Source of the DNA: Spirodela intermedia
Taxonomy: Eukaryota > Streptophyta > Magnoliopsida > Alismatales > Araceae
Reading direction: 5' to 3'
Length of the DNA: 64,000 nucleotides
Assembly (NCBI GenBank): GCA_902729315.2
Contig: LR746281.1
Location: 4,152,501 to 4,216,500, forward strand
In this document: piece after piece, positions 1 through 14,600 of the stretch
Layout of the letters: every line of letters starts with the position of its first letter
Numbering within the stretch: the stretch's first letter is position 1
Translations under genes and position numbers: made by a program
Notes under the pieces: generated by a model
Databases searched by the model: none
Seen by the model: only the letters and a program-made list of their open reading frames with translations
What the model was told of the DNA's origin: nothing

Positions 1-330
1 GTGGAGAGCTGCTATGGTCGAACGCCTTCCTAGTTGAACTAGTGTAGGGCAGATGTGAATAATAAACATGTTGATAAGAAGACCACTAATTTTCAAACCT
101 TACTGTAAAAGTTACCACACAATAAATAATGTCTATTCATCTGAGATAATAATTAGCCCAAGACAGTACACTCCCTATTAATCTTCAGCATGCTATTTTA
201 ACTGGAAGAGGAAACAGAAGAGTGCTACGAGACGATGAATGAATTAAAGATTTGGGAAGACTCCAGCATGTCCTCTCTCAGACCTGAACCTATTTTACAG
301 ACTGGCATTGCTGTCCACTTGTTTCGGGAA

Positions 331-3300
331 CTATTCTATCCAAAACTTGATAAAAGCGGTGGCAAATCCCTTGATGATTACCCAAAGTGAATTAGCTTCG
401 GAATGCTTCTTCTGTTCGGCCTCAGATGATTCCCTGAAAAGCGAGACCATGCATGAGGAGGCATAATTCTCGAGGATTAAAAGCAGATAGGTTTTTGTTT
501 CAGAACCAAACCCTTACCCAAATGGGCTGGGTCTGAATCAACCCTTGGCCAGTTTAGGCTGAATATACTGGCCACAGCCAGGGTCTGACCGGCTTTTAGC
601 CAACTGCCCGGGACTCAGGTTTGCTGGCTGAGACACCTGGGTGGAAGTATTCTGGGTTTGGCTACCTGGTTTCTGCTGAGGTGACTGGCCCATAATCCCA
701 AGGCTTAATCTACTATATCCCTCCCGTATATTTAAAAAACAGTAAGAATTAGAGCTAATTTTTTCCAACCTTTGTTTCCATGGAGGTATTTATTCTTAAA
801 TGAACTGAGTTCTTCATCCACCGATTTCAGTGTATCCTAGAGGCAGAGATTCTTCTGAGTGAGGTCAGGACTACCTGTTGCTCCCACCAGAAGTCAACTG
901 CCCTCCTGTGCCAGAGCTGCTGTAGCAATCTTTGTACCCGGATTCTTCGGAGGCAAGATTGCCTATTGAGGGCACCACCTCCTTACGTAGACCATCAGGT
1001 GATGCTGAAGGCTGCACAAAGTTTGGAAATTTCCAGATATCATTGCTGTTTAAAGTTTTGAAGAACATAATGACTTATAAACCGGTTAAAAGCTAAGTTA
1101 TGTGGCTCCACATAGGAGAGAAAAAACGAATATGAAAGGAATTACTGGCCGCAAGAATTTCAAAGATAGACTGACGAGGAAAAAAGACTGATGAAGAACG
1201 AAGATGACTCCACATTTGGATAACAAAAGAACCAAGCTCCGAAGGTCCACAAATACTGGAACAAATGACGAGGCCAAAGACACGAAAAGATTGAGATTAA
1301 ACGCAATTTATAAACGGAAAATAAGTTTTCAAAAGTTAAATGAGATAAATAACAATCTACGAGTCAAAAGGGATAAAACAATGAGAGACAACAATTACAC
1401 ATCCATCACCGCTTACCACTTAGACAGCTTACTAATCTAATTGAACAAGCTTCAAACCGTAGAAAAAGAGAACATAACTTCTAACACCTCAAGAACAAGG
1501 TTTAGCCAAAAAGTATTTGACAATAGGTGACAAATAATATGAGTATATATATGTATTCGCTTAGTAAAATCTTACAATTAAGATAAATATTCTCATTAAA
1601 TATAAAAAATTTAAGTTAGATTGAAAAGAAAATCGTTGAAAAAAGAAATTATTTGATAAACTGGCGTAATTTGAGAGCAAGAATTTGCATTAGCTAAGTA
1701 ACAGGTGTCTGAGCATTCCTTAAGATATGCCTTGGATAATAACAAAGAATAGACCCAACATTCCTACACTAAAATTTTCTCCAAGTTTTAGAAAGACCAA
1801 GTTAGTAAGGCAATAGTCTGTAGACACTTTGAATGAGTTTTAAGTTATTATTGAGGACTAATCAAACCCCACAGAAAGAACGGTTTAAATAAAAATAAAA
1901 TGCTTGAATTTCATCTAAACTTTAAACTCACCAAGGCGCAAGGCTATAGCCCCTATTCGCCACTAAGTAATGGCTCCAAGGCAGACGCCTCACCGCTGAA
2001 GCAGTAAATTTTGTTATGTTTTTTAAATGCTGAAGTTTATATTTACCATGAAATGAATGCATGGGTTCCCAAAGCATTTCAAATTCCAACAAAAAATGCA
2101 TTACAAAGGAACATCTCAATCTTACTTTCCAAACATCATGTATCAAAGGCTCATACACAAAAGTCCAAAAAAAATTCAGGGTTACTTTTTCTTAAATGAT
2201 GTGGCATGATGCCTTCAAAAGTCGTGGTTGGACGATCAAAGCTTGTAAATCTTAGATTATAATATGCAAAAAGAATCAAGAACTATAATATATGTATGTT
2301 GGACATTATATGATCACAATACCTGGCTTTAACGAAAAGGTCAAAGAAAATAAATAATTGTAGCATAAAAATTTTTTTCTAAGCTTCATCATATAAAAAA
2401 AGAATTGGAAATATGAAGAAATACGAATAATTTTTCATGTGGTGTAAAAGCTATTTAGAGTAGAATGAAGTTAAAGAAGTCTTGACCTCGAAACTCCAAA
2501 CACAGTTCATATAAAAGGAAGAAGAAGACAAAAGAAAGAATGACGTAAAGATCTCAGCCCTATTCAGAGGAGTAAAACATAGTTTATATTCAATCAATTT
2601 CTGAAGGATTCGTTTAACAATGTACCAAAGTAGAAAACATTTCTTGTGAATGGATTGCCAGTAAACAGTTTAAAAAAAGGACCTACCCCAGGCACCAAGA
2701 CAAATTGCTTTGTTTTAAACATTGACTGGCATCTATCCACATTCAGCAGTAAGAGAAATCAACTATTTGTAATCAACCACAGTTGTTTTTTGGAATACAT
2801 GCTGATATATCTTCGTCAAAATTTGATCTATCACGCCTAGAACAAAGGAACACATCGCAGGGGAGAGGTCAAATTTAAATATATATCTTAAATATCTACG
2901 GTAACAGGTCTTCAGCATCTGAGTTCTCAAGTTATGAGATTAAAACAGGAAAAAGCCCCAGGCTTATCCACACTAAACACCCCTGAAAGGCTTCTTCGAG
3001 TGCACAATGAAAAATATTGTATTAGCATTACCTGCTTTATACATTCACATGAATTCGGGTACCATGCATCATTTGAAGTTGGAACCTCGGTGCTTTCTGC
3101 ATTTTTCTGGCCAATAACATCGCTAGAAGAAAGAAGAGGGGACAACAACCCTTCTGCTGAGTCCACTGTTGTCTCTGAATCAACTTGCATAGTGGAACCT
3201 TTTGCACTGAAAAGGTCATCAACTTGTGTTTTTGAAATATCAGAAACTCCAGCTGATTTTAGAAACGCATGTTCTGGGACACAGATGGTCGAATCTCCAG

Positions 3301-5839
3301 ACTGTGATGGATAGTATACCTCAGCATTGATAGAACATGATACTTCATCATGGCTTAGAGATGCCTGCTTCTCTGGCTTATCAAAAACAAAGCCCCCCTC
3401 ACGAGAATTCTCCCCCTCTTCAGATGAAAATCTCACCTTCACGTCGTCTCCTAGTATATAATTTCTGCTGACTTCAGCTACTGAAGCACCAGAGATAGGA
3501 TTCACCACCAACAATTCATTAAGTCCAATATCGTTCCCAACTTCACATTTTGAATGGATTCCTTCCTTGTCAAGTTCAGCTTCCAACAATGATTCCTCGT
3601 CATGTAGTTTTGGAAAAAAGTTTTGCCTTTGTCCTGCTCGTTCAATTAGTTCCTCTTTTGATTTCTCATTTGCGGAGTCTACATGACCACAAGCCTTTTC
3701 CAAGCAATGTTCCTGATGCTGGGCGGAAACCTCATTAGTGACTCGTGCAAGTAAGATATCAGTTGAGCTGAGAGCAAAATTTTCTTTGATACTGTTACTT
3801 ATATGCTGGTCAGAGAATATCAATGAGACGGTTGATAGTACTCCGTTTGCATTTTCATTCGGATTACTATCAGAAGCTCCCTCCCATCTGTGCATACTTG
3901 AAGGATCAACAGTGATTAAAGGCAAATTGCATGTATTTTCTGAGAAGGGTTCTGGCCCTTTTTCTTCAGAATCGTTAAGTACAACTGAGTGCGAATTCAA
4001 ATTACCGGGGCGCAATACCCTGTTTTCTTGAATAATTTCTCGCACAATTTCTCGCACAGTATAGAATGACCCACCGACTTCCTTGTGAGTGAGATTCAGT
4101 GACGGAAAATTCCCGTTGTTGGAAGTTCTGTGTCTGGAAGAAGATGATACGTTAAAATATTAGACACGCTGAAAGACTGACAAAAACCTATCCAATAAAA
4201 CTCGTATGAAGGAATAAGAATCTCAACTGACACAAGAAAGGCATTCGTAAGTCTCTTGTTAGGGTATATTGTAGATATAATACTGTCAAAGCAAATTTCT
4301 AGCTGAATAATATGATATTTTGACCTAGGAAATTACTTAATGTATTAAATGCCTAAGGAGGCGCTCCTGTCCCACTATTTAAACATGGGAATGCTTTCTT
4401 CTTTTTTATTAGATTACATCTTACTAAATAAATAAATGTGTTTGCCAGACAACTTCAAATAGTTCTGCTGAGAAAAAATTCTGAACACCTTAGAACTTCT
4501 TTGCTTCTAATTTGTGAACTGGCAGAACACAGGAGAATATTAACGAAACCCCCTCTAAAAGTTGGGTCTCTAGACAAGAACAGGGGGACTTCAGTTAGAC
4601 TTCACATAAGTACTCCGAGCTAACCTTTGAATTGCTAGAAACAGATAAAAATAGTAACAACGGGTAGCAATGAAAAATTGTAGCTTTACACTGAGTGTAA
4701 ATGGAGAACTACAGGAAGAAAAGGAATCCGAAACGGAGGGGACAGAGTTGAATGTGCCTCTAGCAGACAAATAATCACGTTCATCACCGTAATTATGTTA
4801 GCCAGCACATTGAAGAGGGGTACAATCAACAGAAGACAGATTATATATAGCAGAGTACAAGAGGTGGATGGTAAAAAACAGATGCACATTTGTGTCTAGT
4901 CCGAGGTTAAATAGAGGAGCATTTAACCTAGTCCAAAGTTAAGTGAGAAAAAAGTGGCTTGCTACTTGTCCAGATACTGACCACTACACAAGACTGCAAG
5001 CCTGAAATTTAGCGGATTACACTGCAGAAGGAAACATGAGAACCGGCCTCTGATGATACAAGTACTATCAATCTTAACTCACAAGTCTAAACAGAACGCT
5101 AGAAAACAAAATTTTCAGTCAAATAGGTTAGACAACACTAGCACGATTTGTGAACCTGATACATTTTTCACTTTAATGTTTTAACTTTAGAAGAATTTTA
5201 GGTTTACCCAGCTCCTCATTATGTGGATAAGAATTCTGGTAATAATTCTTCAATTCATAGAAAGAGAAGTTGGGTCAAAATTATGTTACCAAATTTGCAT
5301 TCACCTTTCGATACAAGTATGCCAGAAAGTACCTTTATTATTATTTCTTAGAAGCTTCTGATAAGGTGAGTTGATAAATTTTAATAAATGATATCCGTTT
5401 CTTCTGTGCCAGTCACAAGTCTAACACTACTTAAGTAGCCATCAATTAACAACAAAGTAACTAATAAATAATACATATGAATAGCAACATTTGATTCCAA
5501 AAACCTGTATGATGAACGAGCCCTTATACCTGATTAAAAGGATAAATCAGTTGATAGAAGTCATTATCCCATGACTCAAGTACTAAAATAGAGGATAGTA
5601 CGACAATGAATGATAACAACAGCAAGAAAATACAAAAAGAACACAAAAAAAACTAATGCAATTTCAGGCAAGTTACAAAGTATTTCCAACTTTTCATAAA
5701 ATTACCTTCTTATAAAGGATTCCACCATTTTTCTCCGCTCTTCCTTTGTTACACGACTGCGATGCTTTTTCCCTTGAGAATCACTACATCTTGCTAAAGC
5801 AAATGTCTGCCCAACACAGCTAACCCTCCCTACTTGCAT
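331..5839 (-). CDS. At3g52170-like predicted DNA-binding protein (3' exons partly resolved)
   Basis: Plant protein that I associate with Arabidopsis At3g52170, annotated as DNA binding; its molecular role is not well known to me. The first coding exon runs 5839-5706 (exon from 5855, after a TATAG acceptor) and starts MQVGRV, leading into a basic stretch (KEERRKMVESFIRR). It splices in phase 2 to 4133-3032, which continues NNGNFPSLNLTHKEVGG and then REIVREIIQENRVL. These two blocks form the conserved N-terminal domain, about residues 1-80. The rest of the 1.1-kb exon is acidic, Ser/Glu-rich and probably disordered. A plausible later exon is about 1000-887 (CAG|GTAGTC donor). The family's C-terminal signature (LWVIIKGF, then AFIKFW) ends at a stop whose last base is 331. 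I could not phase the junctions between about 430 and 890, and exons between 1000 and 3030 may be missed. Gene identity is fairly sure; the 3' structure is not. Confidence 0.7.
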
Positions 5840-5855
5840 GCTTTTGGAAACAAAT

Positions 5856-8800
5856 CTATAATAAAGAAACAAGATATAAATAAACTTTCAATTTAGAGAT
5901 TTAAAGCGGAAAGGACCACTAATGAATAATATCTGAGTAAAAACGAAAAATACATAAGTTAATATCTCTTGAGGAATACGATCGAAAAGATTTGCATATC
6001 ATTTCACGAAAGTTAGACAAGAGTAATTGATAAAACACATCATTTGATACATTTAACTTGAACTGATGCTCAAGTACAATAGCAACATCCTGTGGATTCG
6101 CCAATGTACACTTCAGGAAAAAACACGTTACAAATACCCTAGGACTCTTTACTATCATATTTGTAAAACATCATTGAAACCCTACCCCTCTCAAAGTCAA
6201 TTCTGGAAAAATGTAAAAAAAAGAAAAACGATAATTTGTCTGCTCGTATAGCATTCGATTTTCCTACTCCTTTTCACATCCCTTTCTCTACTATAGGATT
6301 TAGCGAATATTCTGTTTCCCTATTTATTATGCAATAACAAATCATTCAACAGATCTAATTCTTTGATTAATCATTGCTTTGTTCCAGATCGTTATGAAGA
6401 CAAAATGCAAATTAATTTTTCAAAAGGACACTTCTTAAAGTTATTTCCACATTTTTAACCACCAGTTCTCAGCCAAATGGATAACTGTCAGGGCGAAAGG
6501 AATTCACTGGGGAATTAAGATAGATGATAGACTCCTATGGATAGAAAACAGAAATATTCCAACAACTATCATAGTGTGGGAGGAATATAGAACAGGACAA
6601 CATTTATTTACTAAAATTTATGATAAACGGTCTTCATTACTCGGTATACCATATTTAATTATAAATAAAACACATCACAAAACGCAAAGAAAAAATACCA
6701 TGTAATTTAGTCACATACATCCTACTGAAGATGTAATTTTATACCTGATTCATCAAAGTAAATGTTCAAGATGTAAAAACAAAGGCCACAGTGACAAAAC
6801 TCATCACTATGAGGGAAAGGGCAGAAGTGATAAGCATTATGTCAAACATAAGAGAAAAAGAAAAAAAACTATTGACAAAAGTTCGGTTCATTTCTCTTTT
6901 GTATCACCTTATGAGGCTATATTAGCTCTTATTACCAGGGGTAGTTTAGTTTTTTACCCCACTAAGGATGTAGATCTCATTGAATTGTTATTTTGCCTTG
7001 TGTAGAACCTTTGATGGAGACTCAGACTTCTGACGGTCTGATACTGAACCATTCTCTTCTTCCTCTATTGCCCTTCTTCAGAAAGTCATATGCACATACA
7101 TCACCTTTTCCCTTCAACCGAAGTGAAGTTAACCATGAGTAAACCAGGTGACAATCAGATTTCCTTCTAGAGTGATTGGCAGCCTATGTGTGTGAGGACT
7201 ACTGCCACATAGCACCATCCTGTGGCATGGTGTCACATTCCATCTCAACACCTTGGGTCGAAGTGCCATGGATTGCCTCGTCTAGGCTGTAATACCCTAG
7301 TTGTCTCCAGCCAGCTTGCTTAAATGCCATATTGTACTGAATACAGAGACCATGCTCATCTCACAACTTGCACCAAGAGGAAATCACGCTATGTGCACAC
7401 CAACTCGTGTGGCACAAGCCATATTACGTCTCGTATATTACCTTCTCCGCCTTGCACCATTTTACTGAATGTCAGCCAGCACAGATATATTTTCCTTCAT
7501 CATGTCACATGCTTCGTGTTACACACCATGTCATAGGTTTTGTTCTACATGCTTACATGAAACTAATGGTCGATGAAGCCCACCATATGGAAGGCTCACC
7601 CTTCATCACAGGGGAGACAAGGGCCATAAAGTCTGAGGTTCTACAGAAATAAAAACACAGGCTCCACAGAAATCGTATAACCTCCTGATATAGGAGCCAA
7701 AATCATGACAATGGCAGGTGGTGACTAGATTCAACCTCAACCTACAAATTAATACAACAAAACAGAATGAGAATAATATTGCATCTTGGGTTGAGACAGC
7801 AAAGATGTACCTTGGAGCTTGTGACAGAATTATCTCTGAGCACAATTTTACAAACCTACTACGACTAACCACCAATATAAGGCATCATTCGATGACAATC
7901 TTCCAGTTGTGCCTTGCTTATTAAACACTGTTGGTCCACTGAAGCACCAGATGGTCTTAAGTAAGAAGAAAACAAGCCATAATGAAAGACTTTGAATATT
8001 GTTAGCATTGAATTGCTTCCACAAACTTCAGACCCTCAGGCAACTAAAGGTACATTCGTGAGTATGGCTTCTCATTACTCACATAACTCATGGATATTTG
8101 ACTTCAGGGACTCAGATCATATCAACTGGAAACTTCTATACATATCAATGTGTCTTTCAGTATTCTAAGCATTTGCGTAGTGTCAAAATGATGGCTTGCT
8201 ACCTTTGTTATTGCAATACATGAAACATGCCAGTTGGCAAAACAATATCAAAAAAAAATTCCCTTCTTGAAGTGAAAAATTCTCTTTCTTTTGACTTTTA
8301 TTGCAGATTCTTACAATTAAAAATCCCTGTCTCTATGGATATAAAAATATATATATTATTACAGCACAAGTGCAATCCTTTAAATTGGAAAACGCATAAA
8401 CGCTGCCTTCAAAATTGCAAGTGGATCTTGCTGTGGCAAACAGGCTAAACTCTTTCTCTGTTAGACTAGTCAAAGTGAACAGAAAAAATAATAATGGCTA
8501 CAGAACTCATGATCGGGTATCGTTTTCCTCTTCCTGGATAAAAAGGAAAGAGTAATAAATCCCCACACGAAACTTCCCATCTGACAACTTCTAGGAAAGA
8601 ATCGATTTACGTTAAGAATATTATGGCACCATGTTATTGAGCACTATAAAAAATGAATATAGTCCTGTCGTCCAATTACAGTGCCACGCAACGTCACTTA
8701 CGTATCTCTCAACGCATTTTTCAAACCCCAAAAGTATCAATGGTCCAGTTGATAATAAAATATTACTGATGTGGCTCACTGGATATTTTAACTAATGATC

Positions 8801-9142
8801 CCAGTCCATTGCACCTCCAGAGAAAAGTTGGGACAAAAAACTGTAGACGCCCACATACATTGCGGATTCCGGAAACAAAATCAGGAGCCAAATAGTTAGC
8901 TTAAAAACTCTTGACAAAAGCGGGTCCCCTCCCGACTACGACGATCCAAAACAAATCAGGAGAAAAGGTTATCGGTGGTGGCAGAGCCGAGGGAAACACT
9001 AAGCTAAACAGTTCCCTCGTGTCAGCAGGCAAAACAGACTCCGTCGACCACCAAGAAAACCCAGCAGGTAAGGTCACTAAAAATGGACGAATCCCAGAGC
9101 GTCGAACTTCTCAGTCCGCATAGAGGAAAACTCTGTGTGCAT
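5856..9142. other. Long AT-rich intron/spacer
   Basis: No convincing gene in either direction. Short reading frames here (for example near 7324-7652 and 7606-7875) have no recognisable motif and no splice context. The 7.0-7.9 kb part is less AT-rich than its surroundings and may be an old repeat insertion, but I see no terminal repeats. Confidence 0.4.

Positions 9143-9192
<50 letters not shown>
9143..9192. repeat. (GA)n microsatellite
   Basis: About 50 bp of GA repeat with one interruption. It lies just downstream of the donor of the probable 5'UTR exon, so it reads as CT repeat in that gene's sense direction. Confidence 0.9.
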
Positions 9193-9195
<3 letters not shown>

Positions 9196-9223
9196 GGGGG
9201 AGTAAAGGACGGGGAAGACTAAC

Positions 9224-9330
9224 CTTTTCGTGCAGGCGGTGGTACAAGGAGGCGGCGATCGGAAGCCCCAGCAGGGAGCTTCTCCACGTCGGTAGCAGGC
9301 ACGGTGGCGACGGCCGCCGGGGCGCGAGGG
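9224..9330 (-). other. Probable 5'UTR exon of the At3g52170-like gene
   Basis: On the minus strand a GC-rich stretch ends at 9224 in an AAAAG|GTTAGT donor. The next suitable acceptor on this strand is at 5855, just before the first coding exon. That implies a 3.4-kb 5'UTR intron (5856-9223). The upstream edge near 9330 is a guess; there is no transcript evidence. Confidence 0.4.
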
Positions 9331-9429
9331 AGGGGGGAGAAATATTAAACTTGTGGAGCGTGTGTTGTCTCTCTAGTAAAAGGATCCGAGTTGGGCGAGT
9401 CCAGAACAGAAGGTGAAGCCATTCTTGGG

Positions 9430-11530
9430 CTTTCGGGCCATCCTTTCTCCTGACATATAACTCTAGCCGGGTGGGATGGGTTCTTGGTTATGTGAATCAG
9501 CGACCAGCAGCCATGCTACGAAAGACTGACTGATATGGCCCACAAGACTCACATACATTGAACCCACATCTGTTGACTATTGACTTTGGCAGATATAGTA
9601 GGCCTAACTTGGGCTTTGAGGGTGGTCCAAAAACTCTCTTGGATTTTCATGCCTCCAAGAAGTCAGACCATTTGTTAATAGAAACACCTCTCGATAATTG
9701 TGATCAATAATAGCTTGATATTTACATTTATCCCATAAAAAATAATAAGATATATTTTCGTGATTGAAGTAGATTTGGGGCTGTGGAGAGGTGTTACTAT
9801 TTTGATATGATCAACGATAGTTGCTGAATGTTTTTTGAATAATAAATAATCTTTAACTTGATCTCGTCATGCAGTATGTGACTAGTTAGCAAAAGCTTTA
9901 CAATTTCTCTCATATTTTTCCACACAAAAGCTTCGATACAACTCCTGAGGTTTAGTGAAGGAATTGGGGATGATCATTCCACTCTAATTAGCTGCCAGAA
10001 AGATAATTGTATTATTTATAGAAATCCTGCCCAATTCTATATTTTTTATCTCTCAATAGCCATATTTTAATAAGTATTTTGAAATTCAAATGACTAGAAA
10101 ATTAATACGACATGTCTTTATTCTTACGAGAAATCAATATGTAACTAATTTTTATGATGACAGATGAAAAGATAAACCATAGAGTTATTTCTTTCAAGGG
10201 GGTGCATTGGTTGACATTTTGATATATCCATGAATCAATAAATATCATTGGTGTAAACAGCAACGAATTAATATTTCCCAACTTCAATGAATATATATCC
10301 CAAACTTCAACGAATTAAACTTTCCAAAATTGATTCTTAAAGTGTCCTCTACCACGACACCCAAGGCGTGAGTCAAATGGTCCGTATCCTCTTCAAGCCT
10401 TTTTCTCTCTCATGAAATCCCCTTCCAAATTCATAAGAACACGTGGACCACTGACAGGCCCATTTATATATATATATATATTTGGCGATTCCAGCTTCTA
10501 TTTATGCGATTGTCTCAGATTTATATTTTCATAATTAAATAGACTTAATCCGTTATTCGACAACACGTTGAAAATGCGATGTAAACACCTAGCTTGGCTA
10601 GACAGTAAGTTTCCAAATCTGGGCTCTCTCTTCGTAAGAGGGCAACAGAATGGGCTCCACCTCCCAAACTTTAGCTTTTCGCTGGATTTATAATATATAT
10701 ATATATCGTTTGCAGCAACACGGAATATTTATTTGACAGAAATATTCCAAGTACATGTCGTATGATACGGAGCGCTTGTTCACATCTCAAATAATAATGA
10801 AATGCCCAGTGGAGGGGTGGGTGGATCGCCGGCTCTCACGGAAGCCAGGCGGATGAGGAGATGAGAGGCGTCCATGTTGCGGCCCTGTTAAGGGCCGGTA
10901 GGGGGGGGGCATTCGAGCATGGCCCGAGCCCCGGCCCGTCTCGGCGTGGTGGGCGGGAAAAGGACCCCGGATATTTTCTGTCATGCATGTGCGGGAGGGC
11001 GTCATGCCGTCGTAATCCGCAGAGGAGTTGTCAACTGTGGCGTGCGCGAAGATGGCGGGAGGAATCGTTTGTTTAGTCGGAAAATCGCTGCCTTTCTCTC
11101 CGATACCACGTCAGGCCCCCGCAAGTGGGCCTCTCTCTCTGTCACCGGCGGAATATGAATCTTCTCCCAAATTCAGATTCCGAATTTAGAAATCCCCTTC
11201 CGCCGTCACCAGGATTCTCTCTGGCGGGAATCGCATCCGCGGAGGAGCGGGGGAGTGGAGAACCTCCAGGAGATCCCAAGGGCCACCCGTCGCCGTCGCC
11301 GTCGACGGTCGAATTGGTCCACGCTCGGCGGCGGAGGAGGAGGGATTTGTTAAAGGGTTCCCTGGCCGGAGCCAACGCAGGCGCCCACCTTCGGCGATGG
11401 CGACGTCTCCTCGCCGCCGCCGTGGCCAACTATCCATCGGTCCCCCTGGCTCCCCTCCCCCAGTTGCAGATTCTTTAACCCTCGTTTGACTTCTGGGCGG
11501 GTAGCTTTCGCCGGCGACGGCAACCCCGCG
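9430..11530. other. Intergenic spacer with GC-rich distal half
   Basis: From 9430 to 10800 the DNA is AT-rich, with TA-dinucleotide tracts near 10470 and 10690, and no gene. From 10800 to 11500 it becomes GC-rich and overlapping frames open on both strands. None shows a domain, a consistent codon pattern or splice sites. I read this part as upstream region of the following transporter gene. Confidence 0.5.
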
Positions 11531-11533
11531 AGG

Positions 11534-11540
11534 TTATAAA
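11534..11540 (+). promoter_or_regulatory. TATA box of the DUR3 gene
   Basis: TTATAAA sits 109 bp before the DUR3 start codon in GC-rich surroundings. A start site about 30 bp downstream would give a purine-rich 5'UTR of about 80 nt. Confidence 0.55.
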
Positions 11541-11648
11541 GCCCCAAGGTACGGCGGGGGTCGCTTCAGGAAGGGAGAAGGAGGAGAACAGAGGAGGAGG
11601 AGGAGGAGGAGAAGGCCGTTCGTAGTGTGGGTGGGAACGAACGCTGCC

Positions 11649-14600
11649 ATGGCCGCCCCCTGCCCTCCCATCGGGCACTCCGGCAAGTACTACACGCTAT
11701 TGTCCAACGGGACATGCGTGCGGGACTCCAGCTTCTTCGGGGGCAAGGCGGTGCTCAACCAGGGCGTTGGATACTCCGTCATCCTGGGCTTCGGCGCCTT
11801 CTTCGCCTTCTTCACTTCGTTCCTGGTGAGCGCCACGCCCCACCTCCGTCCCTCACCTTCCAACCTCCTTTCCATCCGATTCTTTCCTGGTCTTGTGAGA
11901 GAGTACAGGCTGCGGTTGCCTTGGGATTTCCTGTTTGTTTGGGAGAGCTTTCCTTCCCGCGGCTTGAGGGCTGGAAAGGAAGAGCAGTAGGGATCGGGTG
12001 CTCCTGCCTTCTTCCGGCCTTCTTCCTGGGCCAGAGCCTCTGAGGAATTCTGGGCATCATCTACCAGGCAACATCGGTGTAGGTTTTCCCTGGTTCGAGC
12101 ATTACGTCGAACATAACATCTGTCCAAGTCAAGTTCATCTTGTCCAAGATTACATTTGAGCAAAAGTAGTAGCCCACACAGGTCTATGACAGTTGATCAG
12201 ACACTCCCCTGATGGGGGAGGTTTCTGTAAATCAATACAAAATCGCAACTTGACAAAGAGTTTAAAATATCGTCACACCTCTCCTATAAAACAGCGAGTA
12301 GCTCTTCCGTACCCGTTGACCTTAACCCACAACTAGGGCTCCTACGTAAGAAGGCAGGTGGGGGTTGAATCTTGGCCTTGGACTTTATATATTCCATAGT
12401 CAGCGCATCTGTGGGTGGCTGTGCAGTCGATCCACTTGCTGGTTGTCAATTCCCCCATTGTTAATACCGGGCGAGGGCCGTTCTTCAACACCTGATCCGG
12501 CTTTTGAGGGGGAGGGTGTGGGTAGGAGAGAGAGGAGGGGTCCTCAAAATATCCCAAGTATCCCTCTTTGATATTAAAAAAAGGTGGCTGGTCATATTTT
12601 AATGTTCTTCAATTTTTTCTGGTCAACAATCCTGCGTTGGTAAGTGTTCGCTCTTAGTTTTCAACGAGAGCTGTCTAGGAAAGTCAACCGGACCCGAAAT
12701 ATACTCAGATTATTATTTAGGGGCAAATATATTTTTTTGAGGTATTATCTCATTATCTCTGCTATGCTTTGCCTCGTATTAGGTGCATTATTTTTTAGGA
12801 AAAATAATCATATTCTTTTTTCTAGTAATTGAAATACGATGAAAACTATGCCCCTGTCATCGTTAATTTCATTGGTTCCTCACCCCACTTGGGGTTTCCT
12901 TCACATCAGCATCGTCATTATTGGGTGTCCAAATCATTTTATAATAGTAGTAATAATAATATTAATATATGATTGGAACGGATGAAATAAATTAAGCGAA
13001 TAAGATATGTTACTGATAAATAACTCCATAGATGTGTTATTTACATTTTATGCGACTATTACAGTAGCAAATAAGTTATAGTTTTAGAAAAGTCAACCGA
13101 AGGAACTTTCAAATCTCTTTGAGCCGGTCCCAACGATCCATGGTCAACGAGGGCCCGCATAAAACCCTATACCGACCTTCTCGGGCAGTAGCTAAGCTCG
13201 ACTAAGATCTCTTCCCATGGGCGACTAATGACTGCGGTAAATGGACAAAATCCGAAGGGTTTTCTGCTGACTTTCTTCCCGCTGATTTTCCTGCTGCTGT
13301 CTGCCCGCGTGCTCAGGTCTGGATAGAGAAGCGTTATGTTGGAGCTCGCCACACCTCGGAGTGGTTCAACACAGCTGGTAGGAACGTTAAGACGGGGCTG
13401 ATTGCCAGCGTTATCGTCTCCCAGGTAATGATAATAATCATAATAATAATAATGAGTTTATTTTGTTTTCCGTTTTTAGAGTAAGATCAGTGAATAATTT
13501 GGTTATTTTTCTTCTCTCGATTTGGTGTTGCAGTGGACTTGGGCTGCGACGATCTTGCAAAGCTCGAACGTCGCCTGGCAGTATGGGATCAGCGGCCCCT
13601 TCTGGTACGCCAGTGGTGCTACCATTCAGGTCTGTACTCTCTCTCTCTCTCTCTCTCTGCACGAACCCTTCCTTGGTAGAGGGGGAGGAGGGTGTGTAAT
13701 CCTCCTAGTTCCTGTGGAGCAGGTGCTTCTGTTTGGAGTCATGGCGATAGAGATAAAGAGGAAGGCGCCGGGGGCTCACACCGTCTGCGAAATCGTGAAG
13801 GCGAGGTAAGAGAGATAAAGTTCCCGTCTTTCATGGCGCAATCGGGGAGAGGGCGAGTGTGAAACCAAACCGGGGCTTCTTCTTCCTTGGGCAGGTGGGG
13901 AACGGCGGCGCACATCGTCTTCCTCATCTTCTGCTTCATGACCAACATCATCGTCACCGCCATGCTCCTCCTCGGCGGCTCCGCCGTCGTGAACGCTCTC
14001 TCCGGTGTCAACATCTACGCCGCGAGTTTCCTCATCCCTCTCGGCGTGGTGGTCTACACGCTGGCCGGAGGCCTCAAGGCCACCTTCCTCGCGAGTTACA
14101 TCCACTCCGTCATCGGTAAGTCTGCTTCTCCCCATCCATCCTCCCTCCTTCGTCTTCTTGTCAGTGTCAAGGTTTTTACGGCTTTAGGGTTTTTAGATTG
14201 TCTCTGATCATCGTCGTCTTCCTCCTGACAGTTCACATCGCGTTGGTGATCTTCATCTTTCTGGTTTACACCTCGAACAGCGATCTCGGGAGCCCAAAGG
14301 TGGTGTACACTCGCCTCCTGGAGGCCTCCAGCCGGAATCGAGTGTGCCAGGAGCCGCTCACCCACCCCGGGCAGAACTGCGGCCCGGTGAGCGGCAACTT
14401 CCAGGGCACCTACGCCACCATGCTCAGCTCCGGTGGCCTCGTCTTCGGCATTATCAACATCGTCGGCAACTTCGGCACCGTCTTCGTCGACAACGTAAAC
14501 TCTCCCTCCCTGCAACTCTTCTGCGACTCCCTGAATCTTTTCGAGGAATCAGAAGAGGAAACCCTTATATTATTTCTGGTGGTGGTGGTGGCGCAGGGTT

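Noticed and set aside
11125-11478. 117-codon plus frame and overlapping minus frames
   Set aside because: Three overlapping frames in GC-rich upstream DNA, no conserved motif, and placed just before the DUR3 TATA box.
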